A DNA stretch of 24,757 nt from Chloroflexota bacterium (GTDB lineage: Bacteria > Chloroflexota > Limnocylindria > Limnocylindrales > CSP1-4), in the NCBI GenBank assembly GCA_016200745.1, contig JACQEF010000014.1, forward strand, positions 1 to 24,757. The letters are read 5' to 3'. The first letter of the stretch is position 1, and each line of letters opens with the position of its first letter. The notes below the pieces were generated by a model. The model saw nothing but the letters and a program-made list of their open reading frames with translations. It searched no databases and was not told where the DNA came from. A program made the position numbers and the translations under genes. Below, in pieces: positions 15,336 through 22,405 of this stretch.

Positions 15336-15859
15336 AGGCGCTCCACGCTCGAGAACCTGTCATTGGCGGCGTCCCCGACGTAGCTCACCGGCGCAGTTCC
15401 CCAGTCCCAACGGGTGCCGCCATAGCCGATGTCCTGTGACCAGCGCGGATGCCCGCCTGGGTAGGGCGAGAACGAGCTGATCTTGTCGTTCCAGCCGACA
15501 TCGCCCAAGTTCGAATACGGGTTCGTGGCGTCGAACGAAGCGCCGAGGAGGTCCCTGTCCGCGTACCAGCGGACGTACGGGCTCACCGAAGTCGACAGCT
15601 CCGCAGCACTTGCGGCTGCCAGTTCATCGAGATCCCGTTGTGCCGGATCAAGAAAGCAGCGGATCAACGGGTAGGAGCGATCGTGGCAGTGATAGCGGTA
15701 CACGTCGGCGAGCGCGAGCGGCCTTCCGTCCAGAACGGCGTGGGCGATGGGCGGAGTGGACGCGGCGGCAACGGGCACGGCAGGCAAGCCAGATGCCGAT
15801 GCGAAGGCGGCGCCGAATATCAGGTGTCGAACCACCCGCAAACCATTCGATCGTCCCAT
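15332..15859 (-). CDS. Secreted protein with a beta/gamma-crystallin-like domain
   Basis: The 175-residue protein starts with a signal peptide (residues 1-33, ending PVAAAS). A middle part with two cysteines (C58, C68) precedes a C-terminal region of about 80 residues with two similar units: YADRDLLGASFDAT followed by VGWNDKISSF (121-130), then GYGGTRWDWG followed by NDRFSSV (166-172). The paired aromatic-rich strand plus D/N-D-x-x-S-S motif is that of beta/gamma-crystallin (Greek-key) domains, which in bacteria often bind calcium through the N/D-N/D-x-x-S/T-S sites; related proteins include peptidase-inhibitor-like family I36. ATG 15859 has GAGGGG six bases upstream. It is the first gene of the exported-protein series and faces the histidine kinase gene across 276 bases. 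Confidence 0.78.
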   Translation of the reverse strand: MGRSNGLRVVRHLIFGAAFASASGLPAVPVAAASTPPIAHAVLDGRPLALADVYRYHCHDRSYPLIRCFLDPAQRDLDELAAASAAELSTSVSPYVRWYADRDLLGASFDATNPYSNLGDVGWNDKISSFSPYPGGHPRWSQDIGYGGTRWDWGTAPVSYVGDAANDRFSSVERL

Positions 15860-16135
15860 GACGTTCCCCTCGTATCCGCCTGTTGGTCACTGGGACGAGA
15901 AGTTGAGGCGGCCCCCCAGCCGAGGGGCCCCGAGTCGCCGGATCGGCACAGGCCCTGATCGTCTGACCGCCTCACGCGTACGATGCGCGAGGCTCAGCCG
16001 GGCCGTCGAGCGTTGAAACCCGCAACGAGCGTTGAGGAAAACCACGCAATCCAAGAGCGGGCCGGCAGCGATACCCGCCACACGCCCGCGGGCGGTTCAC
16101 CGATAGGATGCAGTCGACGGAGGCTAGGGGGGATC
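15860..16135. promoter_or_regulatory. Divergent intergenic region with a repeated CGAGCGTTGA box
   Basis: This region separates the minus-strand exported-protein genes from the plus-strand histidine kinase and must hold promoters for both. CGAGCGTTGA occurs twice, at 16007-16016 and 16026-16035, 19 bases start to start (about two helical turns). The second copy is part of the dyad CAACG-AG-CGTTG (16024-16035). The arrangement suits tandem binding of a NarL-type regulator. I see no convincing -35/-10 pair; TAGGAT at 16104 is a weak -10 candidate for the kinase. Confidence 0.45.
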
Positions 16136-17575
16136 TTGACCGACACCCGGAGAGACCTCGACCGAGCCGGTGGCTCAAGGCGACGCGCACGGATCGGGTC
16201 GATGTCGTCGAGCTTCTCCGCGGCCCTGCTGGTCGCGCTGGCGGTGTTTGTCGTCCACGCCTGGCTGGCGCTGGTTTCGACGCCGCCGGTTCGTCTCGGG
16301 CTGAGCCAAACCGCAAACGGCGATCTGGTCGTGTCGGAGGTGCCCGTCGCCGAAGGTGCATGGCTCGGCGGGGTCAGACCGGGGATGGCGGTGGCGAACG
16401 TCGTGCCGCCAACAGATCCGGCAAGTTGGGAGAGCCTCACGGTTTCGGACGGTCCGCTCCTGCTCACGATCCAACGTGACCCGCTCCCGCCAGACGCCGT
16501 CACGCTCACGCCAGGACTGGTGGCGCTGTTGCTCGCGGCCCTCGCCTACCGAAGCGCGCCAGGCATCGCGTTCTGGCTCCTGGCAGTGCCGGCGCTCGCG
16601 AGCCTGGCAGCGGCCTCGGACCTAGTTCCAGCGGTCATCGGCTTCGGACTCGTCCTTGCCCCTGTCGCCGTGGGCGCGCTGTTCGTGATCGATCGCAACT
16701 TGAACTTGCCGCGCATCTCGACAGCGGCGGCGATGTTCGTGCTCGCCGCCGTGGGAATCGCGTGGCTCGTCGCTTATGGCCAACGCTTCGATTCCTGGGC
16801 TGTCCCGCGGCTGCTGTCCGCAGGAACCGCGCTCGGCCTGCTCGCGTTCGTGTCGGTCGCAGTTGCCCGGCATGCCTCCTGGCGCGCTCGATCGCGCCTG
16901 GCTCGCAACGGCAACGCCGCGCCAGCGATAGTGGAGTTTCTCGGAGCGACGGCCGACGAGTTGATCCCAGGCAGATCCCGCAGCCGCGTGTTTGCGATCG
17001 AGTCGGAACGCAGCCGCCTCGCGAACGACATCCACGCCGAGGTGATGCCCGCCCTGGCCGAGGTCATCCAGTCCGCGGATACGAGCGCCGACCCTGCGAC
17101 AGCCACGAGGCTGCGCGCCGTTGCCGCCGAGCTACGTGACCTGATGACCGAGCGACGCCTACCGGTTCTCGAAGAGCTGGGGCTCGTGCCCGCGCTCGAA
17201 TGGCTCGCCGAGCGCGTGGAGGAGCGGACAAACGTCCGCGTCGAGATCGACATTCAGGGCGATAACGTCCAACGTGCGCCGAGAGATGTGGAGCTGGCCG
17301 CCTATCGGATCGCCCAGCAGGCCCTCGACAACGCCCTGATCCATGCCCGCGCTCACACGATCCGGATCGATGTCAATTTCAGCGGCCAACGGCTGGAGCT
17401 CGAGATCGTCGACGATGGCCTGGGTCTCCCGCCCGATGCCGAGACTCGCGCCCTTCGCGCAGGGCACCTCGGGCTGGCCGACATGCGGTCGCGAGCCGCG
17501 GCGATCGGTGGGACGTTCCGGATTGCCGCTCGTCCGGGCGGTGGGACCACGGCGGCGCTTCGATGGCCGGCCTGA
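16136..17575 (+). CDS. Sensor histidine kinase with a PDZ-like sensory segment
   Basis: A 479-residue membrane kinase. One helix (about 28-46) is followed by an extracytoplasmic stretch (about 54-115) containing EGAWLGGVRPGMAVANVV, which resembles a PDZ fold, then about five further helices (about 125-245). The cytoplasmic part has a HisKA_3-type dimerisation helix with RSRLANDIHAEVMPALAEV (phospho-acceptor H300), the N box QQALDNALIHA (N399), the G1 box VDDGLGLP (426-433) and GHLGLADMRSRAAAIGG (443-459). The TTG at 16136 is chosen for AGGGGGG four bases upstream; ATG 16202 is an alternative that would shorten the cytoplasmic N-terminus. The frame is open further upstream without protein-like content. 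It overlaps its response regulator by 13 bases. Confidence 0.9.
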   Translation: MTDTRRDLDRAGGSRRRARIGSMSSSFSAALLVALAVFVVHAWLALVSTPPVRLGLSQTANGDLVVSEVPVAEGAWLGGVRPGMAVANVVPPTDPASWESLTVSDGPLLLTIQRDPLPPDAVTLTPGLVALLLAALAYRSAPGIAFWLLAVPALASLAAASDLVPAVIGFGLVLAPVAVGALFVIDRNLNLPRISTAAAMFVLAAVGIAWLVAYGQRFDSWAVPRLLSAGTALGLLAFVSVAVARHASWRARSRLARNGNAAPAIVEFLGATADELIPGRSRSRVFAIESERSRLANDIHAEVMPALAEVIQSADTSADPATATRLRAVAAELRDLMTERRLPVLEELGLVPALEWLAERVEERTNVRVEIDIQGDNVQRAPRDVELAAYRIAQQALDNALIHARAHTIRIDVNFSGQRLELEIVDDGLGLPPDAETRALRAGHLGLADMRSRAAAIGGTFRIAARPGGGTTAALRWPA

Positions 17576-18195
17576 TTCGGCTCGCCGTCGTGGACGACCA
17601 TCCGGCGATCTCCGAAGGGCTCGCCCATCGCCTCGCTGCGGAGCCGGACATCGAGCTCGTCGGTGTCGCTTCGACGCTGCCCGCCGCCCGGCAGCTGATC
17701 AATGCCGAGAACCCGGACGTCGTGCTGTCGGACGTCGAGCTTGGCGACGGGGATCGCGGCTTCGAGCTACTGAATCCCGACGGCCCTGCGGACCGGGTGG
17801 GTCCGGCGATCCTCTTCCTCAGCGCCTATGACTACCCGGCGTTCCGAGCGCTGGCGATGGAGCTGGGCGCCGCCGGATACGTCCTGAAGACAGCTCCTGT
17901 CCTCGAGATCCTCGATGCCATTCGGACGGCCGCTGCCGGTCGCACCACCTTCACCTCCCAGGACCTACGAGCGGCGCAGCTGGTGCTGCGCAGACCTTCG
18001 GACCGCGAGCTCGAGGTCATCGAGCTCCTGGCGGCGGGCCGAACCAACGACCAGATCGCGGCCAGCCTGGCGATCGTACCGAGAACGGTCGAGAGCCACC
18101 TGCGGCGGCTCTTCGCGCGATATTCGGTCTACAACCGGACGGCACTGGTCATGCTCGCCCTCAACCACGGCTGGGTCGAGGGCCCCACGCGGTAG
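17563..18195 (+). CDS. NarL/LuxR-family response regulator
   Basis: A 210-residue DNA-binding regulator, partner of the overlapping kinase. The receiver domain has the acidic pair D11-D12, the phospho-acceptor D57 in VVLSDVELGD, S88 in FLSAYD and K109 in YVLKTA. The C-terminal LuxR-type helix-turn-helix (about 144-200) reads SDRELEVIELLAAGRTNDQI and then VPRTVESHLRRLFARYSVYN. The ATG at 17563 lies inside the kinase gene. Its 3' end overlaps menG, on the other strand, by 35 bases. Likely targets are nearby divergent promoters, possibly including the repeated box before the kinase gene, though that is inference from position. Confidence 0.95.
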   Translation: MAGLIRLAVVDDHPAISEGLAHRLAAEPDIELVGVASTLPAARQLINAENPDVVLSDVELGDGDRGFELLNPDGPADRVGPAILFLSAYDYPAFRALAMELGAAGYVLKTAPVLEILDAIRTAAAGRTTFTSQDLRAAQLVLRRPSDRELEVIELLAAGRTNDQIAASLAIVPRTVESHLRRLFARYSVYNRTALVMLALNHGWVEGPTR

Positions 18196-18946
18196 TCACC
18201 GCCTCGCCGCCGACCGTCCCCACGTGGAGCGTGACGATCCCGCCTGACATCCCGTGCCAGGTCACATCGACCAGGCCCGCCTCGCGCATGATCTCCGCGA
18301 TCCGCTCCGGCCGGGGATAGCCCTTGACGCTCCGGACGAGGTAGCCGTACGCCGCTCCGTGTCCGGCGACGCGGCCGAGCAGCGGGACGATGCGGTCGAA
18401 CCAGGTCTGCAGGAGCCGAGCCAGCAGGCTCCGCGGTCGTGCGATTTCGAGACACACGACCCGGCCACCCACCCGAACGGAGCGCGCCATCTCCTCGAAG
18501 CCTCGGCGGTAGTGGGGCAGGTTGCGCATGCCGAAGGCGATCGTCGCCGCATCGAAGCTGCGATCCTCGGTCGGCAGCGCCAGAACGTCGCCGACGACGA
18601 ACTCGATGCCGCGACGATCGCCGAACCGGCGCGTTGCGATCGAAATCATCCGTGGCGAGATGTCGACACCGAGCACGGTGCCGCCCGGTTGGACGCGGTC
18701 GAACAAGGCGGCTGCCACCTTTCCGGTGCCGGTCGCCACGTCGAGGACCCGGTCCCCAGGGCGGACGCCTGCCAGTTCGACCGCGACCCGGCGCCAGCGT
18801 GGCTCCTGGAAGGCGGAGATGACCAGGTTCATCGGGTCGTAGACGCCCGCGATCCGGTCGAACATGTCGCGGACGTCCGCGGTCGGCGCCGCATTCCCGT
18901 GATCGGTCGAGCGGCCGGATGGGGTGTCGCGCTCGGGTGGACGCAT
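18161..18946 (-). CDS. menG: Demethylmenaquinone methyltransferase (MenG/UbiE)
   Basis: MenG methylates demethylmenaquinone, the last step of classical menaquinone synthesis, using S-adenosylmethionine. The 261 residues contain the family start MFDRIAGVYDPMNLVIS (27-45), the SAM site VLDVATGTGKVA (67-78), LGVDISPRMI and the highly specific IAFGMRNLPHY (136-146), then GYLVRSVKGYPRPERIAEIM near the end. ATG 18946 fits; the frame is open upstream to 19093 but this would cross the divergent promoter region. The gene ends inside the 3' end of the response regulator. Divergent from it is a gene with a MenA-like prenyltransferase domain, so methyl transfer and prenylation of the same quinone may be controlled together. 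UbiE for ubiquinone is less likely outside Proteobacteria. Confidence 0.9.
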   Translation of the reverse strand: MRPPERDTPSGRSTDHGNAAPTADVRDMFDRIAGVYDPMNLVISAFQEPRWRRVAVELAGVRPGDRVLDVATGTGKVAAALFDRVQPGGTVLGVDISPRMISIATRRFGDRRGIEFVVGDVLALPTEDRSFDAATIAFGMRNLPHYRRGFEEMARSVRVGGRVVCLEIARPRSLLARLLQTWFDRIVPLLGRVAGHGAAYGYLVRSVKGYPRPERIAEIMREAGLVDVTWHGMSGGIVTLHVGTVGGEAVTTAWGPRPSRG

Positions 18947-19070
18947 CCCGGAGATGGTACCCGGACGGGCCGGTAACGTGCTAACGCCAAGTAACACGTA
19001 CTTCCCCGTCCGGTGGTACGATCGGGGCATCCGCGGTCCTCCTCGCGGCCACGACGGAGAGCCCCTCGCC
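18947..19070. promoter_or_regulatory. menG / LLM-UbiA divergent promoter region with concentric inverted repeats
   Basis: CCGGACGGG (18961-18969) is the exact inverse of CCCGTCCGG (19005-19013), and GTAC flanks both arms on the outer side. Inside, ACGTG (18976-18980) and CACGT (18995-18999) form a second inverted repeat; both pairs centre on about 18987. GTAAC is also repeated directly at 18973 and 18991. The symmetry suggests a shared operator for menG and the divergent fusion gene. No clear sigma-factor boxes are visible. Confidence 0.55.
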
Positions 19071-21173
19071 ATGCGCACCCTCGCCCGCCCCATCGGCCTC
19101 GGTCTCGCCGCCCGTGGCGACGTCGATGAAGTCGTGGGCTGGGCACGCCAGGCGCGGGACCACGGCCTGGAGTCGGTGTGGGTCCACGACAGCTACTTCG
19201 AGCGCGATGGGGTCAGCTTCACGACCGCGATCGCCCAGGCGATCGCCGCGGACGGGGACGCCGACGAGGCCGGCTTCCGGGTGGCGCTCGGCGCCGCCAA
19301 CCCGTTCACCCGCCACCCCGTCGTACTGGCGATGACGGGCTCCGCGCTCGACGAGATCCTGCCGGGCCGGTTCGTCCTCGGCATGGGCACCGGGCTGCCG
19401 CTGCGGCTCAAGCAGATGGGGATCCCGTACGACCCGGACACCGCCGTCGAGCGCGTCTCCACCGCCATCGACCAGATTCGCGCGCTCTGGGCCGGGGAGC
19501 GGCTGCCATCGGCGACGCCCGGCCTGCCGCCGATCCAGCCGATGTTCCCGCCGACGCACCGGATCCCGATCGTGATCGCCGCCTATCGCAAGGCGTTCGT
19601 CGAGCTGGCCGGCCAGAAGGCGGACGGCTACCTCGCCCGGCCGGCGGAGTCCATCCCGTCGCTGCGCGGCATCCTCGAGCGCCTTCGGGCGTCGGCGGAG
19701 GCGGCAGGGCGCGATCCCGACTCGATCGAGACCGCCGGGTACCTCCTGTCGCTCGTCGACAAGACGCGTCGCGAGGCGCTCAACCGGGCCAAGCGCGAGC
19801 CGTTCGTCATCTACATGATGTCGGTGCTGTCCGACGTCTCGCTCCACCGCGCGGGGTTCGAGGCCGACCTGCGCGATCGCATCGCCACGGCCTGGCGGGC
19901 CGAGGACTTCACGACGGCCGGCAACCTCATCCCCGACGAGCTGCTCGATGCGTTCATGCTCTGCGGAACGCGCGAGGACGTGGCGGCCGGGGCGATGGCC
20001 TTCCACACCCAGGCCGGCCTCCAGCTGCCCCTGCTCCAGCCGGTCCTGCAGGAGGATCGCCAGATCGACGAGCTGATCGCGGCGGCGACGATCTTCGCGT
20101 CGATCCCGGACCCGGTGGCCGCCACGCAGCGCCAGGTCGTTCCCGCGGTCGCGGGCGCGGTTCCGGTCGCGGGCGCTGCGGTCGCGGTCGCGCCTGCCGG
20201 GCCCTCCCCCGCGGGCGCCGCCACGCTCACCCTCGCCACCGATCGAACGCTCGGTCGCCGCGACCGGCTGGCCCGCCGGGCGGGCGCCGTCTACGAGATC
20301 CTCCGGCCGTTCGCCTTCACCGCGTCGATCATCCCGGTGCTCGCCGGTGCGTCGCTGGCCTGGGTCCACCAGCTGTGGGACTGGCCGGCGTTCATCGCCG
20401 GCCTGCTGGGCGGCGTCTTCCTCCATGCCGGCACGAACGTCGTCAACGAGGTCTACGACGTCCGGAAGGGCATCGATACGATCACGAGCCCGCGGGCGAG
20501 CCACGCGATCGTCAAGGGCCGGATCAGCGAGCGCGCGGCGCTCCTGTTCGCGGGGGCGGCCTTCGCCCTCGCGGTCGTGTTCGGCGTCTACTTGACCTGG
20601 CTGCGGGGCCCGGCGATCGTCGGGCTCGGCGTCGTCGGCCTGATCGCCGGCTGGGGCTACACCGCACCGCCGCTCGAGTACAAGAACCGTGCCCTCGGTG
20701 TGCCGCTCGTGTTCGTCCTCATGGGACCGCTGATGGTCGAAGGCGCCTACTTCGCGGTCAGCGGCACCTGGTCCCTGACCGCGCTCGTCCTGTCGGTGCC
20801 GGTGGGACTGCTCGTCGCGGCCATCCTCCACGGCAACGAGTGGCGCGACATCCGCGAGGACAGCCGGGCCGGCATCTCCACGCTGTCCGCCCGGGTCGGC
20901 CGGCGCTGGGCGCATTACGGGTACGTGGGCCTCGTTCTCGGTGCCTACATGGTCCTCGCGGTGTCGGTCATCGCGGGGATCCTCCCGGCCTGGACGATGC
21001 TCGCCATCCTGTCGCTGCCGTTCCTGGCCCAGGTCATCCGATCGGCCGAGCTCGGGGCGACCGGTCAGGCCCGGGCGATCGCAATGATCGATCTCCAGAC
21101 GGCGCGGCTGCACCTGGCGTTCGGGTCGCTGCTCGTCGCAGGGCTCGTGCTGTCACGACTCGTCGGTGGCTGA
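19071..21173 (+). CDS. Fusion of an LLM-class oxidoreductase with a UbiA/MenA-type prenyltransferase
   Basis: One uninterrupted frame of 700 residues joins two enzymes. Residues 1-350 are a complete LLM (luciferase-like, FMN- or F420-dependent) oxidoreductase: DHGLESVWVHDSYFERDG, LGAANPFTRHPVVLAMTGSA, DEILPGRFVLGMGTG, and the typical end CGTREDVAAGAMAFHTQAG. Residues 350-395 are an alanine/valine/proline-rich linker. Residues 400-700 are a membrane UbiA prenyltransferase with about eight helices, the first Asp-rich motif NEVYDVRKGID (459-469; E replaces the usual D after N) and the second DIREDSRAGISTLSARVG (593-610). ATG 19071 is the start of similarity. UbiA enzymes attach polyprenyl chains to quinone or related rings; MenA is the likely role given divergent menG. 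What the LLM domain reduces or oxidises is unknown. Confidence 0.9.
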   Translation: MRTLARPIGLGLAARGDVDEVVGWARQARDHGLESVWVHDSYFERDGVSFTTAIAQAIAADGDADEAGFRVALGAANPFTRHPVVLAMTGSALDEILPGRFVLGMGTGLPLRLKQMGIPYDPDTAVERVSTAIDQIRALWAGERLPSATPGLPPIQPMFPPTHRIPIVIAAYRKAFVELAGQKADGYLARPAESIPSLRGILERLRASAEAAGRDPDSIETAGYLLSLVDKTRREALNRAKREPFVIYMMSVLSDVSLHRAGFEADLRDRIATAWRAEDFTTAGNLIPDELLDAFMLCGTREDVAAGAMAFHTQAGLQLPLLQPVLQEDRQIDELIAAATIFASIPDPVAATQRQVVPAVAGAVPVAGAAVAVAPAGPSPAGAATLTLATDRTLGRRDRLARRAGAVYEILRPFAFTASIIPVLAGASLAWVHQLWDWPAFIAGLLGGVFLHAGTNVVNEVYDVRKGIDTITSPRASHAIVKGRISERAALLFAGAAFALAVVFGVYLTWLRGPAIVGLGVVGLIAGWGYTAPPLEYKNRALGVPLVFVLMGPLMVEGAYFAVSGTWSLTALVLSVPVGLLVAAILHGNEWRDIREDSRAGISTLSARVGRRWAHYGYVGLVLGAYMVLAVSVIAGILPAWTMLAILSLPFLAQVIRSAELGATGQARAIAMIDLQTARLHLAFGSLLVAGLVLSRLVGG

Positions 21174-21825
21174 CCGGCACGTCGCCGCCGACGGCGTCGC
21201 CCCGGGCGCGCTGGCGGTCGGGCTGGTCGCCGCCCAGGTGGCCTTCGCCTCGACGTTCCGCGGACCGCGCGAGCGGTTCTGGCAGCGGATGACGTGGACC
21301 GGGCTGACCCTCGGATCGCTCGCCCTGATGACCAGCCGGCCGGCCCGCCGCGTCCGGATCGGGCCTGCCGAGGTCGCCCTCGGGCTCGGCTCGGCCGCCG
21401 CGCTGTACGGGACCTTCAAGGTTGGCGACGCCTTTGCCCGTCGGTACGTGCCCGGCGGTGCGGCGCAGATCCAGGACATCTACACGCTGCGCACGATCCG
21501 TGACCGGCAAGAGATCGCCGCGCGGCTGGCCACCGTCATCGGTCCCGCGGAGGAGCTCTTCTGGCGAGGGCTGGTGCAGGAGAGACTGATGGCACGCTAC
21601 GGGCGCTGGCGCGGGGCAGCCCTCGCCGCGATGGCCTACGGCGGAGTTCACGTCGTGACCGGCAACTTCACGCTGTTCGGCGCGGCGGGGATTGCCGGCG
21701 CGCACTGGTGCGCGCTCTACGCCGCGGGCGTGCCGCTCGGCGCCCTCGTCGTCAGCCACGTGACGTGGGACGTCTGGATCTTCCTCGTCCAGCCGACCGG
21801 GGAGATCGCCTCGACCGCGACGTGA
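21166..21825 (+). CDS. CPBP family intramembrane glutamic endopeptidase
   Basis: The 219-residue membrane protein carries the three CPBP/Abi motifs: EELFWRGLVQERL with the paired glutamates E129-E130 and R134, a conserved histidine in AYGGVHVVTGN (H162), and SHVTWDVW (H198, D202). Family members such as Rce1 are glutamic proteases that cut inside membranes; in bacteria they process peptides or prenylated or lipid-modified substrates, or give self-immunity, and the specific substrate here is unknown. The GTG at 21166 overlaps the end of the LLM-UbiA gene by eight bases, so the two are probably co-translated. About five to six helices are present. Length is normal for the family. Confidence 0.88.
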   Translation: MADRHVAADGVAPGALAVGLVAAQVAFASTFRGPRERFWQRMTWTGLTLGSLALMTSRPARRVRIGPAEVALGLGSAAALYGTFKVGDAFARRYVPGGAAQIQDIYTLRTIRDRQEIAARLATVIGPAEELFWRGLVQERLMARYGRWRGAALAAMAYGGVHVVTGNFTLFGAAGIAGAHWCALYAAGVPLGALVVSHVTWDVWIFLVQPTGEIASTAT

Positions 21826-22373
21826 CCCTCGAGGTCGCGCTGATCGCGGCATATCGCGTGGTCGGCTCGCTGCCGGCGCTTCGCTGGCCGCTGGCCGGCG
21901 GGCTCCTGGCGATCTTCGTCGACCTGACCGACCTCTACTGGATGGACGTCCTGGATCTCGGAGGGATCCCGGACTACCAAGTCTTCGACAAGCTGGCCGA
22001 CCAGGTCTATCTCGCGGTGTTCCTGGTCGTCGCCCTTCGCTGGACGGGCCCCGAGCGGACGGTGGCCGTCGCTCTCTACCTGTTCCGGATGGCCGGCTTC
22101 GTGGCGTTCGAGCTGACCGGCGAGCGGGCGGTGCTCCTCCTCTTTCCGAACCTCTTCGAGTTCTGGTTCCTGCTCGTCGCCACGTTGCACCACGTTCGCC
22201 CGGGCTTCGCCTGGACGCGGCCGCACCTCGCCGCGGTCCTCGTCCCGCTGCTCGTCGCCAAGGAGATCCAGGAATGGGCGCTCCATTGGGCCCGGCTGTT
22301 CGACAACGTCACGTTCGTCGACGCGCTCGACCAGGTGCGCCGCTGGCTGGCGGGGCTCGTCGGGCGGGCGTAG
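21822..22373 (+). CDS. Hypothetical integral membrane protein
   Basis: With the GTG at 21822, which overlaps the TGA of the CPBP gene as GTGA, the protein has 183 residues. Several hydrophobic segments are visible: RWPLAGGLLAIFVDLTDLYW, YLAVFLVVALRW, VALYLFRMAGFVAFEL, AVLLLFPNLFEFWFLLVATL and HLAAVLVPLLVAKEIQEW. Charged residues inside or next to the helices (D, E, R, H, K in DLTDLYWMD, LFRM, FEFW, KEIQEW) suggest an enzyme or channel rather than a simple anchor. No known family is recognised. It is the third gene of the LLM-UbiA-CPBP unit and ends at a strong palindrome. A longer frame to 21708 would overlap CPBP by over 100 bases and lacks membrane character. Confidence 0.82.
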   Translation: MTLEVALIAAYRVVGSLPALRWPLAGGLLAIFVDLTDLYWMDVLDLGGIPDYQVFDKLADQVYLAVFLVVALRWTGPERTVAVALYLFRMAGFVAFELTGERAVLLLFPNLFEFWFLLVATLHHVRPGFAWTRPHLAAVLVPLLVAKEIQEWALHWARLFDNVTFVDALDQVRRWLAGLVGRA

Positions 22374-22398
22374 GCCTCCGTCGCATGCGGCGGAGGCC
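22373..22398. terminator. Long palindrome between convergent genes
   Basis: GGCCTCCG (22373-22380) pairs with CGGAGGCC (22391-22398), and the centre CGCATGCG is itself palindromic, so nearly the whole 26 bases can form one hairpin. It lies exactly between the stop codons of the plus-strand membrane gene and the minus-strand methyltransferase, as expected of a bidirectional terminator. No T-run. Confidence 0.65.
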
Positions 22399-22405
22399 GT
22401 GGGGC

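Noticed and set aside
18981..21113. Minus-strand 710-codon frame opposite the LLM-UbiA gene
   Set aside because: Its composition (long runs of R, D, G, E) is that of an antisense shadow, and the plus strand carries two recognisable enzyme domains.
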